Under the pieces are notes generated by a model that saw nothing but the letters and a program-made list of their open reading frames with translations, was not told the origin of the DNA and searched no databases. From Clostridiales bacterium (GTDB lineage: Bacteria > Bacillota > Clostridia > Christensenellales > Aristaeellaceae), in contig JAQXLU010000129.1 of the NCBI GenBank assembly GCA_029012285.1, forward strand, positions 1-38,629: a stretch of DNA of 38,629 nucleotides, given 5' to 3'. The position numbers and the translations under genes are program-made. Shown piece by piece: positions 8,346 through 15,625 of the stretch (positions are counted from its first letter, which is position 1; the number at the start of each line of letters is the position of its first letter).

Positions 8346-8390
8346 GAGCCGCAGCCCAATCCCCGGTATCCCAGGGATGGACTGCGGCTC
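8346..8390 (-). other. Strong intercistronic hairpin
   Basis: GAGCCGCAG (8346-8354) pairs with CTGCGGCTC (8382-8390), and the stem extends inward through the Gs and Cs. It lies in the 114-bp gap between the small membrane-protein gene and the GH78 gene. No T-run follows on the minus strand, so it is more likely an mRNA-processing or partial-attenuation element than a full terminator. Confidence 0.5.
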
Positions 8391-8402
8391 GTCAGAGGTT
8401 CA

Positions 8403-8867
8403 TTAGGCCTTCTTCACATCCACAAAGGCGGAAATGACGGAGGCAAGCAGGCTCACGCCGTAAGCCACCATGCTGGCGATGGCCCAGGTGGCGGAGGACA
8501 GGTTGGCAGCCGTCTGCACTTCCTTGGCCACGTCGGCATTGGAGAAGTAGATAAAGCCCAGACCCTCGATCCGTCCGCCGATGAGGCTGATCAGGCAGTA
8601 GGCCAGCACCACGGGCGCGGCGATCTGGAGCGCACCGGTCACCAGTGCCACCAGGTTGCCGGCATAGCCCTTGGTTTCCACCATGCTCAGCGCGGCGGTG
8701 ACGACCAGCGCGGCAATGGCAGCCCAGGTCAGCGGCATGGTACTCACGGCGGCGTTCTGGAAGTAGCCCGCGCCGCCAATGTTCACGGAATAAATCACGA
8801 AGGAAACAACGGCAAGCACCGCTGCGGCAATGGCGAACCAGGCGCCTGCGGAGAACTTCTTATTCAT
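8403..8867 (-). CDS. Four-TM membrane protein of unknown function
   Basis: This 154-aa protein has four predicted membrane helices (about 8-28, 45-65, 70-100 and 125-148), a basic N-terminus (MNKKFS) and a VDVKKA tail. Its ATG overlaps the stop of the upstream GH3 gene in a TAATG junction, and its GGAGG lies in the last codons of that gene, so translation is coupled. I do not recognise a family with a known role. By coupling to a GH3 that is itself membrane-anchored at both ends, it may help hold or assemble that enzyme at the membrane; this is inference only. Confidence 0.75.
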   Translation of the reverse strand: MNKKFSAGAWFAIAAAVLAVVSFVIYSVNIGGAGYFQNAAVSTMPLTWAAIAALVVTAALSMVETKGYAGNLVALVTGALQIAAPVVLAYCLISLIGGRIEGLGFIYFSNADVAKEVQTAANLSSATWAIASMVAYGVSLLASVISAFVDVKKA

Positions 8868-11800
8868 TATTTAACCTCCTTCTTCTTGCCGGGAAGCAGC
8901 GTCAGGACAGCCCAGGCGGCAGCCGCCAGTACGGTCAGGACAGTGCTCACGGTGACCGCGATGGACAGCGCGGTGTCATACCAGGTGTCCACCTTCTCGG
9001 TGCGCACGTTCAGAACGGCACTGTTGGCAAAGGCATAGAGCTGATACTTCAGGTTCTCACGAGCCTGCTCCACCAGGGTGGCATCGTTCTTCACGGTTTC
9101 AACGCTGATGTAAGGCCAGTTGGTGTCCACGCCGCCCTCGCCCATGTTGATGTGGCTGTTGTCAGCGGCAAAGTCGGCAACCTGGGTGATACCGGCCATG
9201 ACCATGGACTCGGCGTTGAAGTAGTAGTTATTGTTGTTCATGTCCGTGGAGATCAGACCCTTGAAGCCCCACTCGTCGCGCAGGATGTTCTGAATCATGG
9301 GCGCGTAGCAGGCGGCATTGGTGGCACCGATGCGGTTGAAGGCCACCATCACGGCCAGACCCTTGGCATCGCTCAGGCCGCCCTGGAAGCCGCGCAGGTC
9401 GGTTTCACGGAGCTTCTGTTCGTTCATGTAGGCAGAGATGCCGCCGCGGTTGTGCTCCTGATCGTTGAAGCCGATGTGCTTGGGGCCGTTCATCACGCCC
9501 TTGTCGGCGCAGCCCTGCAAAATGCCGTAGCCAATGCGGTTGGTGAGCATGGGATCCTCGGAGATGTACTCGTAGTTACGGCCGTTGTAGGGAACGCGGC
9601 GCTGGGTCAGGCCAGTGCCCCACAGATCGAAGCGGTTGATCCACAATCCGGAGTTGCCTTCCACCCGACCCCACTCATAGGCCAGCTCGGGGTTGAAGGA
9701 GGAGGCCATCAGGGTCTGGGAGTGGATGTTGAACTTGTAGGTCTTGCCGGTCTTTTCATCAGTGTAGCCGGTGGTGAAGCCGCTGACACCCTCGTTCTGG
9801 ATCACCACGGGGTTGTCGATGTTGGTCAGGGTATCGGAGCGGCTGCCGCCATGGATGACAGCGCCCACCGCCTCGTCGATGGTGATTTCGGACACCAGCT
9901 CATCCCAGAAGGGATCGTTGATGTTGTCAATCTGCTCCTGCTGCACGTTGACAGCGTCGAATTTCAGACCCTTGTCCACGCCTTCGGCGGCGGGGTTGTT
10001 GTTCTGAATGGTGTACACCTGGCCGCGCAGCCGGGCGATCCACTCGTCCGCCTTGGGGCTGTCGCCGATCTTGATGGCCACCTCGTTGTAGTTGATGGGG
10101 TAGGTGCCTTCCCAATCCTGACGGGACAGGTAGGTGACGGTGTTGTCGCCGGTCCAGTAGTTCAGGTCGGCATCGTCTGCCACATTGGTCACGGTGGTGC
10201 CGTTCTGGGTGGCGAAGGTGGTCTTGTCCAGCTTGGCCAGGTTCCAGGTGGCAACAGCGCCCTTGCCCTCAGCATCCATGCCGTCGGCAACGGTCTTGCC
10301 CTGGGCGGCGAGGAAGTTGTTGACGGCCTCATGAGCACCGGCAGCGGCGGTGAAGAGGTAGTCGCCCTCATCCAGGATGTAAGTCTTGGCCGCCTTGTAG
10401 TCATAGCTGGCCAGATACTTGGTGGGCACGGTGATGGTAATGTCGGCGGTAGAACCGGCCTTCACCAGGGTCTTGCCGGAGTTCAGGAACATCACGGCGG
10501 ACTTTTCCACCAGGTTGGTGCGGTCATACTCGGTGTAGGGCTGCTGCGCATAGAGCTGCGCCAGGAACAGACCATCCTGATTGCTGAGGTTCTTCAGCTC
10601 GATGACGGCGGTGATGTTGCCGTTTTCGCTGTTGTCCACCTTGACGCTCTTGATGTTCTGCTCATAGGGCAGATAGGACAGGCCATGGCCGAAGGTGTAC
10701 AGCACTTCCTTGCCGTAGTCCCAGTTCTCGGACTGGGTCGCGCCCTTGGAGGAATCCGCCTTGAAGGAAGGATTCATAATGGCATCGTAGTAACGGGTTT
10801 CGTAGTACTTATAGCCCACGTAGATGCCCTCGGCCTCAACGATGTAAGTACCGCCGTTGTAGGTGACGGAGCCGCCGAAGGAGCCCGCCTCGGTATTGGC
10901 GATGGCCACGCCGGGGTAGCGGGGATCCTGGGTGCCGTCGGAGGCAACGATCTCATAGTCCGCGTAGTAGCCGCCGCCGAAGTTCATCACGGCGGGGATG
11001 GAGGCGTTGTCCGCCACATAGGTATCGGGCAGCGCGCCGGTGGCATTGGCAGCGCCGGTCAGGACGTTGGCAATGCCGATGCACTGGTAGTCGTTGACCA
11101 CGCCGATGTAGGCGATGCCGTCCACCTCATGCTCGCCGCCGGCGGCGATGTCCTTGAGCACCATGGTGTTGCCGGAGTTCACCAGCACGATGACCTTGGA
11201 GCAGGTCTGCTTGGCCAGATCAATCACCGCCAGCTCCTCATCGCTGAGCGCCAGGGGATCCTTGCCGGTGGGGTTGCCCAGGCTGTCCAGGGCGGAGCCG
11301 GGCTTGTAGGTGTTGCCTTCACCGGCGCCGCGGGCAAACACGCAGATACCCACGGAGCTGTCCTTTTCAATCAGCGTGCTCCAGTCGATCGGGATATCAA
11401 ACTCCCCAAAGCGGTCGGGCGCGATCTCCACGATCTTGTAGCCCGTCATATCGCCGGGGGCGCTGACAAAGATGTTGTCGTACATCGTGGTGGGAACCTC
11501 AACGCCGGTCCAGCGGTTGGGAACCATCTCGATGTGCTTGTTCAGGAACTTATTCATGTAGATGGACTCGATTTCCGCATTGACCTTCACGCCGGCATCC
11601 TTCAGCGCCTGCAGAAGATCCACGGCATCCTCATTGTTGGCCTTCAGGTCGCCGCCCGCGTTGATGAAGGGCGCATAGGCAGCCAGGCCGAAGAGAACAA
11701 CGGTGTCCTCCTTGTTCAGCGGCAGCGCGCCGTTGTCATTCTTCATCACAACGGTGCCCTCTTCACCTTCACGGATGGCAATGGCCTTGGCGGCAGCTGC

Positions 11801-12004
11801 CATTTCCTCGATGGTGCTGTAGTCACTCTGGAAGCGGATGCCGTCCTCGTTGTTGAGGGTCACATAGCTCTCCGTTCCCAGAAAGCCATCCAGCGCGTTG
11901 CGGTAGGTGTTTGCCAGACCCGTTCCGATGGTGGACAGAACCAGGATGCTGGCAGTCAGTGCCGCAATGCCGCGCATGAATGCCGCGAGTTTCTTGAACT
12001 TCAT
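8867..12004 (-). CDS. Membrane-anchored GH3 glycosidase with permuted domain order
   Basis: This 1045-aa protein has an N-terminal membrane segment (about 8-32) and a second near residues 1010-1032, followed by PGKKKEVK. The catalytic part is therefore likely outside the cell and tethered at both ends. The alpha/beta-sandwich domain comes first (from about residue 60), then the Fn3-like part introduced by YTFGHGLSYLPYEQ, and only then the TIM-like domain. That last domain carries KHIGFNDQEHNRGG and the nucleophile Asp921 in GLISTDMNNNNYYF. GH3 enzymes with swapped halves are known from ruminal Ruminococcus and Butyrivibrio. The start was set at ATG 12004, with AGGAGG 7-8 nt upstream; a longer reading from 12076 lacks such a site. 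The promoter is at 12102-12130. It is the first gene of the operon. Substrate uncertain (beta-glucoside likely). Confidence 0.9.
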   Translation of the reverse strand: MKFKKLAAFMRGIAALTASILVLSTIGTGLANTYRNALDGFLGTESYVTLNNEDGIRFQSDYSTIEEMAAAAKAIAIREGEEGTVVMKNDNGALPLNKEDTVVLFGLAAYAPFINAGGDLKANNEDAVDLLQALKDAGVKVNAEIESIYMNKFLNKHIEMVPNRWTGVEVPTTMYDNIFVSAPGDMTGYKIVEIAPDRFGEFDIPIDWSTLIEKDSSVGICVFARGAGEGNTYKPGSALDSLGNPTGKDPLALSDEELAVIDLAKQTCSKVIVLVNSGNTMVLKDIAAGGEHEVDGIAYIGVVNDYQCIGIANVLTGAANATGALPDTYVADNASIPAVMNFGGGYYADYEIVASDGTQDPRYPGVAIANTEAGSFGGSVTYNGGTYIVEAEGIYVGYKYYETRYYDAIMNPSFKADSSKGATQSENWDYGKEVLYTFGHGLSYLPYEQNIKSVKVDNSENGNITAVIELKNLSNQDGLFLAQLYAQQPYTEYDRTNLVEKSAVMFLNSGKTLVKAGSTADITITVPTKYLASYDYKAAKTYILDEGDYLFTAAAGAHEAVNNFLAAQGKTVADGMDAEGKGAVATWNLAKLDKTTFATQNGTTVTNVADDADLNYWTGDNTVTYLSRQDWEGTYPINYNEVAIKIGDSPKADEWIARLRGQVYTIQNNNPAAEGVDKGLKFDAVNVQQEQIDNINDPFWDELVSEITIDEAVGAVIHGGSRSDTLTNIDNPVVIQNEGVSGFTTGYTDEKTGKTYKFNIHSQTLMASSFNPELAYEWGRVEGNSGLWINRFDLWGTGLTQRRVPYNGRNYEYISEDPMLTNRIGYGILQGCADKGVMNGPKHIGFNDQEHNRGGISAYMNEQKLRETDLRGFQGGLSDAKGLAVMVAFNRIGATNAACYAPMIQNILRDEWGFKGLISTDMNNNNYYFNAESMVMAGITQVADFAADNSHINMGEGGVDTNWPYISVETVKNDATLVEQARENLKYQLYAFANSAVLNVRTEKVDTWYDTALSIAVTVSTVLTVLAAAAWAVLTLLPGKKKEVK

Positions 12005-12059
12005 GTTTCTTCCTCCTGTGTGTCTTTTATAACAACAGCGAAGCGGAAAATCCACTGTC

Positions 12060-12082
12060 GCTTTTGTTTCGCTCACAAAAGC
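12060..12082. promoter_or_regulatory. Perfect inverted repeat in the GH3 operon leader
   Basis: GCTTTTGT (12060-12067) and ACAAAAGC (12075-12082) are exact inverted arms with a 7-bp spacer. The site lies about 20 bp downstream of the -10 box of the minus-strand promoter, where a repressor would block elongation or an RNA hairpin would form in the leader. The TTTTGT/ACAAAA core also occurs in the palindrome at 1442-1457. Confidence 0.5.
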
Positions 12083-12101
12083 ATGTCGTGTTCTATATCA
12101 T

Positions 12102-12130
12102 ATTTTGCCACATTGCACTATTCCTGTCAA
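12102..12130 (-). promoter_or_regulatory. Promoter of the GH3-GH78-GPH operon
   Basis: On the minus strand, a perfect TTGACA (12125-12130) is followed after 17 bp by CAAAAT (12102-12107). It fires toward the permuted GH3 gene, with a leader of about 95 nt. It is divergent from the promoter at 12194-12222, and the LytTR-like repeats lie between the two. Confidence 0.65.
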
Positions 12131-12142
12131 CACGCCGGACTT

Positions 12143-12172
12143 CCAGTTACGCCTGTTTTTCGACCAGTTACG
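12143..12172 (+). promoter_or_regulatory. Probable LytTR response-regulator binding site (two 9-bp direct repeats)
   Basis: CCAGTTACG occurs at 12143-12151 and again, identically, at 12164-12172, with a 12-bp spacer and so a 21-bp period. LytTR-domain regulators bind pairs of imperfect 9-bp direct repeats around a GTT core, separated by 12-13 bp, usually just upstream of the -35 box. Here the second repeat ends 21 bp before the TTGACA of the acylation-locus promoter. A LytTR regulator is encoded at 18426-19136. The same site lies 12 bp beyond the -35 box of the divergent GH3 promoter. Confidence 0.7.
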
Positions 12173-12193
12173 TTTTCCCCCATGCCCGCTGAA

Positions 12194-12222
12194 TTGACAA
12201 GCACCCTCCCTTGGGCTACAAT
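12194..12222 (+). promoter_or_regulatory. Promoter of the acylation locus
   Basis: TTGACA (12194-12199), a 17-bp spacer and TACAAT (12217-12222) give a near-consensus sigma-A promoter. Transcription would start near 12229. That rules out the in-frame TTG at 12211 as translation start and supports GTG 12256. Confidence 0.8.
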
Positions 12223-12255
12223 GGAGGTCAACAGGACGGAAGGGGGAATGCGGGC

Positions 12256-14019
12256 GTGAAAAAGCTGGGGCTTCTTGCCGCTTTGGCTGCGCTGGCAGTC
12301 CTGCTCTGCGGCTGCAGCGCGAAGCAGACCGCTTCCGACCTGTGCAGCGTGGTATGGGAGGACAATGAAGAGATTCTCTTTCGCAATCAGGTGTTCACGG
12401 TTCCAAGGGGCAGTGACCTGACGGTGACAGTCAGCATTCCGCAGGGCAAGCGCGTTGCCTCCGTCAGCTATTCTGGAAGCACCGTATCCGCCTGCATCCA
12501 GGAAACCGCCGCCCGCCGGGATTTTCAGATCACCCTCCCCGCCGTTCGCTATCCCACCCTGGTTCGGCTGACCCTTTTGCCGGATTACACCACCCTTTAC
12601 CGCTGCGAGGGGAGCGAACCCATCCTCGTGACGGAAACCAGCGAGCGTCTGCGGTGCAACAGCCTGCCCTGGCAGCCGTCCTTTTCCAGGGAAGGCCAGT
12701 ACCCCCTGGGCTGGCGCGTTGATGGCATGGAGGGGTGCATCGGCTTTGGAAGCCGGTTCGACCATTCTCCCGCCCAGACCATGGCGCTGGAATGCCATTG
12801 GATGCCCTGCACCTCGGCGGAGGCCTTTGATTACACCATCCGGGATGGCGGAGCGGTCATCACCGGATATGCGGGCACCGGCAGCATCCTCATCCCGGAC
12901 AAGCTGGGCGGCTTCCCGGTGGTCGGCATTGCCGGACATGCCTTCGGGGCTGTGGAAGCAGAGATGCTGGCGCTGCCCCACACGCTGCAATTCATTCAGC
13001 CGGGTGCCTTCCAATCGCTCAAGGCGGAGCATGTTTACCTCTTTGACAGCCTGTGTCAGATCAGCGACGATTCCTTCGGGGAATCCGTCATTTCCCACCT
13101 GCACATTCACGCCGCCACGGAGCCGGTGTACTGCGGCACCTATTTTGACACGCTGTCCGAAAAAGTGGATTATCTGTCCCAGGTTCGGGAATCTCCCAAG
13201 ATCATCCTCTTCTGCGGCTCCTCCGCCCGGTTCGGCTACAACAGCCCCATGCTGGAGGCGGCTTTCCCGGGCTACCGGGTGGTGAATATGGGGGTCTATG
13301 CCTATTCCAATATGCTACCCCAGGCCATGCTACTGGAAGGCTACCTCCAGGAGGGGGACATTGTGCTGTCCTCCCCGGAGCTGGATGCCATCGACACCCA
13401 GTTCTGCGGCAGCAGCCGGTTGGACAGCGAATTTTTCGCCATGATGGAATCCAACTACCAAATGCTGGCAGATTTGAACCTCTCCGGGTTGGAGGGCATC
13501 TTCGACGCGCTGGGGGAATATCTGCAAGTCAGGCAGGGCATGACACCCCGCTCCTACCTGGACATCCCCGCCCACTTTGACGAGGACAATCACCCCAGCG
13601 CCGCGCTGAGCTACAACCGGCAGGGGGATTACATGCTTCACCGTCCCGGCAACACCGATGGGAAGCTCTTTGGCATCAAGCGGGCCTATTACAACGCAGC
13701 GCACATCCGGGAAGCGGACTTTCAGGGGCTGAACCGGGTCTATGATCGTTTCCGGGAAAGGGGTGCAGCGGTCTATTTCACTTACTCTCCCCGGAGCGAA
13801 CGCAGCATCTCCGCCGACAGCGACAGCGCGTCCATCGCGGCGCTGGATCAGGCCTTCCGGGAAAAGCTGCATGTCCCGGTGATTTCCCCGATCCAGGATT
13901 CTCTCATGGATGCCTACTACTTCTACGGTACCGACAACCACCTGACCACGGAGGGCGCGGCCATCCACACGAATGCGGTCATCCGGGACTTGCGCCGGGC
14001 ATTGGAGGAAACCCCATGA
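12256..14019 (+). CDS. LRR-SGNH surface lipoprotein (acylation-locus gene 1)
   Basis: This protein has 587 aa from GTG 12256, with AGGGGG about 8 nt upstream. The N-terminus KKLGLLAALAALAVLLCGC is a lipoprotein signal with Cys20 as the anchor. Residues about 25-190 are beta-rich and include a GW...HW stretch like Listeria/Bacteroides-type surface repeats. Residues about 190-275 form a BspA-like leucine-rich module (ITGYAGTGSILIPDKLGG and following). The rest resembles SGNH/DltD/AlgX-type proteins: the Ser motif is FCGSSARFG (Gly321-Ser322-Ser323) and the C-terminal Asp560-x-His562 lies in GTDNHLTTEG. Such proteins take acyl groups passed across the membrane by an MBOAT protein and put them on a surface glycan. 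The stop overlaps the next start. The target glycan is unknown. Confidence 0.8.
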   Translation: MKKLGLLAALAALAVLLCGCSAKQTASDLCSVVWEDNEEILFRNQVFTVPRGSDLTVTVSIPQGKRVASVSYSGSTVSACIQETAARRDFQITLPAVRYPTLVRLTLLPDYTTLYRCEGSEPILVTETSERLRCNSLPWQPSFSREGQYPLGWRVDGMEGCIGFGSRFDHSPAQTMALECHWMPCTSAEAFDYTIRDGGAVITGYAGTGSILIPDKLGGFPVVGIAGHAFGAVEAEMLALPHTLQFIQPGAFQSLKAEHVYLFDSLCQISDDSFGESVISHLHIHAATEPVYCGTYFDTLSEKVDYLSQVRESPKIILFCGSSARFGYNSPMLEAAFPGYRVVNMGVYAYSNMLPQAMLLEGYLQEGDIVLSSPELDAIDTQFCGSSRLDSEFFAMMESNYQMLADLNLSGLEGIFDALGEYLQVRQGMTPRSYLDIPAHFDEDNHPSAALSYNRQGDYMLHRPGNTDGKLFGIKRAYYNAAHIREADFQGLNRVYDRFRERGAAVYFTYSPRSERSISADSDSASIAALDQAFREKLHVPVISPIQDSLMDAYYFYGTDNHLTTEGAAIHTNAVIRDLRRALEETP

Positions 14020-14255
14020 CACTGCTGATTTTCCAATATCCCCTGCTGTGCCTGGCTGCCCTGGGCTGCGGAGGGCTCTGCGCCGTGGGGGCAAGACAGG
14101 GCAATGGGTGGTGGTTCTGGGGGTGCTGCATGGCGCTGACCGCCCTGGTTGTCGCCGCGCTGACCTGTATGATCCCCTATGTGGAGATCATTTTGCTGCT
14201 GCTGCCGTCGGTATACAGCACCTTTATCACCGGGAGGAAGGAGGGCGCACCATGA
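14016..14255 (+). CDS. Small membrane protein of the acylation locus
   Basis: This 79-aa protein has two or three hydrophobic segments (about 2-24, 30-50 and 53-70) and a basic tail (TGRKEGAP). It overlaps the preceding stop and the following start by ATGA at both ends, which is strong evidence for a real, coupled gene. GGAGGA precedes the ATG. In D-alanylation operons a small membrane protein (DltX) accompanies the MBOAT protein DltB; this protein has the same place but no sequence likeness that I can claim. A role in assembling the SGNH-MBOAT complex is inference. Confidence 0.75.
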   Translation: MTLLIFQYPLLCLAALGCGGLCAVGARQGNGWWFWGCCMALTALVVAALTCMIPYVEIILLLLPSVYSTFITGRKEGAP

Positions 14256-15616
14256 CCTTCACCCAGCCGGTTTTTCCCCTTTTCCTTCTTTTGGTGCTGC
14301 TGGGGCTTCGGCTTTTGCCCCCGCAGCGGAAATGGCAGCTGCTTTTGCCCGCCTCCTGGCTTTTCTACGCCTGGTACAGCCTCCCGCTGCTGGGGCTGCT
14401 GGGGCTGGCGACGGCTGTCTCCTTTGTCTGCGGCGTGCTGATGGAGAAAAAGGAAAAATCCCGCAGGGGCTGGTTCCTCTTGGGGTGCATCAGCCTGCTG
14501 GGGATTCTGTTCGTTTTCAAGTATCTGGATTTTGCCGCCCTGGGCATTGCTTCGCTGCTGCGGCTGGCGGGCGCTCCCAACGATTTCCGGGGATTTGGTC
14601 TGATCCTGCCCATGGGCATTTCCTTCTATGTGTTTCAGACCCTTTCCTATCTCATTGACGTGTACCGGCGGGAGATTCCGGCGGAACGGCATTTTGCTGT
14701 CTATGCGCTGTTTGTCTCCTTCGTCCCCCAGCTGGTGGCGGGGCCCATCGAGCGGCCGGCGGACCTGCTGCCCCAGCTTCGATGCCCGGGAAAGCCCATG
14801 ACGGCGGAGGGGCTGCGCCTGCTGCTTCGGGGCTATGCCAAAAAGGTGGTCATTGCCGATACCGTGGCTGTCCTGGTGGACAACGCCTACGCCCAGGGGA
14901 CTGCCGCCGGGGGGCTGGCGCTCACGGCCGCCACCGCACTGTTTGCCCTCCAAATCTACTGCGATTTTTCCGGCTATACCGACATCGCCCGGGGCTGCGG
15001 GGCGCTGATGGGCATCCGCCTTTCCGAAAATTTCCGCCGCCCCTACGGCGCTGTCACGGTTCAGGAGTTCTGGCGGCGCTGGCACATCTCCCTGACCCGG
15101 TGGTTCCGGGACTATGTGTACATTCCCCTGGGGGGAAGCCGGAGAGGCAGGGCTTGCACCGTCCGCAATATTCTGATCGTCTTTCTCCTCAGCGGTCTCT
15201 GGCACGGCGCGGATGTGAAATTTCTGATCTGGGGCGGTTTGCACGGGCTGTATCTGTGCCTAGAGCTCTGGCTCAAGCCCCGGCGTTTCCCGCTGCGCCG
15301 CGCCCTGACTCTGCTGCTGGTGGGAATCGCCTGGGTTTTCTTCCGGGCAGCCAGCCCGGTGGCGGCGCTTGCCATGATGAAAACCATATGCACCGATCCG
15401 GCACCCCTGGGGCTTTTCAGCGGCCTTGGGATTTCCGCCCCACAGGCATTGATGGTGCTGGGCATTCTGCCGCTGCTGCAAGTTGTCGAAAAGCTCCCGC
15501 CCCTTTCGGAGAAGCACAGGCTCCGGTATCTGGTTCTGATTTTGCTGATTTTCTTTTGCCGGATGCAGCTACTGACACAGGGCGGCTCCGATGCCTTCAT
15601 CTATTTCCAGTTTTAG
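14252..15616 (+). CDS. MBOAT-family membrane O-acyltransferase (AlgI/DltB-like)
   Basis: This 454-aa polytopic membrane protein keeps the AlgI/DltB landmarks. It has VFKYLDF, ILPMGISFYVFQTLSYLIDV, FVPQLVAGPIERP, FWRRWHISLTRWFRDYVYIP (His278), and the invariant histidine of the family in GLWHGA (His318). It moves acyl groups from a cytoplasmic donor across the membrane for transfer to a surface polymer. No dltA/dltC-like activation genes occur here, so acetyl-CoA or a similar soluble donor is more likely than D-alanyl carrier protein. The start at ATG 14252 overlaps the previous stop and has GGAGG upstream; a longer in-frame reading from 13973 would run through the preceding genes and is rejected. 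The stop lies 9 nt from the next gene. Confidence 0.93.
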   Translation: MTFTQPVFPLFLLLVLLGLRLLPPQRKWQLLLPASWLFYAWYSLPLLGLLGLATAVSFVCGVLMEKKEKSRRGWFLLGCISLLGILFVFKYLDFAALGIASLLRLAGAPNDFRGFGLILPMGISFYVFQTLSYLIDVYRREIPAERHFAVYALFVSFVPQLVAGPIERPADLLPQLRCPGKPMTAEGLRLLLRGYAKKVVIADTVAVLVDNAYAQGTAAGGLALTAATALFALQIYCDFSGYTDIARGCGALMGIRLSENFRRPYGAVTVQEFWRRWHISLTRWFRDYVYIPLGGSRRGRACTVRNILIVFLLSGLWHGADVKFLIWGGLHGLYLCLELWLKPRRFPLRRALTLLLVGIAWVFFRAASPVAALAMMKTICTDPAPLGLFSGLGISAPQALMVLGILPLLQVVEKLPPLSEKHRLRYLVLILLIFFCRMQLLTQGGSDAFIYFQF

Positions 15617-15625
15617 GAGGCCGAT

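Noticed and set aside
6573-9038. An 821-codon plus-strand frame opposite GH78 and its neighbour
   Set aside because: It runs across two real minus-strand genes and their gap, has no ribosome site or known motif, and is a shadow of the GC-rich coding strand.
12211-12255. TTG at 12211 as the start of the lipoprotein gene
   Set aside because: It overlaps the -10 region of the promoter and lies before the likely transcript start. GTG 12256 has a ribosome site and gives a proper lipoprotein signal.
9152-12259. A 1035-codon open frame on the plus strand opposite the permuted GH3 gene
   Set aside because: It is an antisense shadow caused by GC-rich codon use. The minus strand carries clear GH3 motifs, a ribosome site and a promoter; the plus frame has no recognisable domain and low-complexity Gly/Val/His content.
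14252-15616. A dlt (teichoic acid D-alanylation) operon
   Set aside because: No DltA ligase or DltC carrier gene is adjacent, and the SGNH proteins carry LRR modules that DltD lacks.
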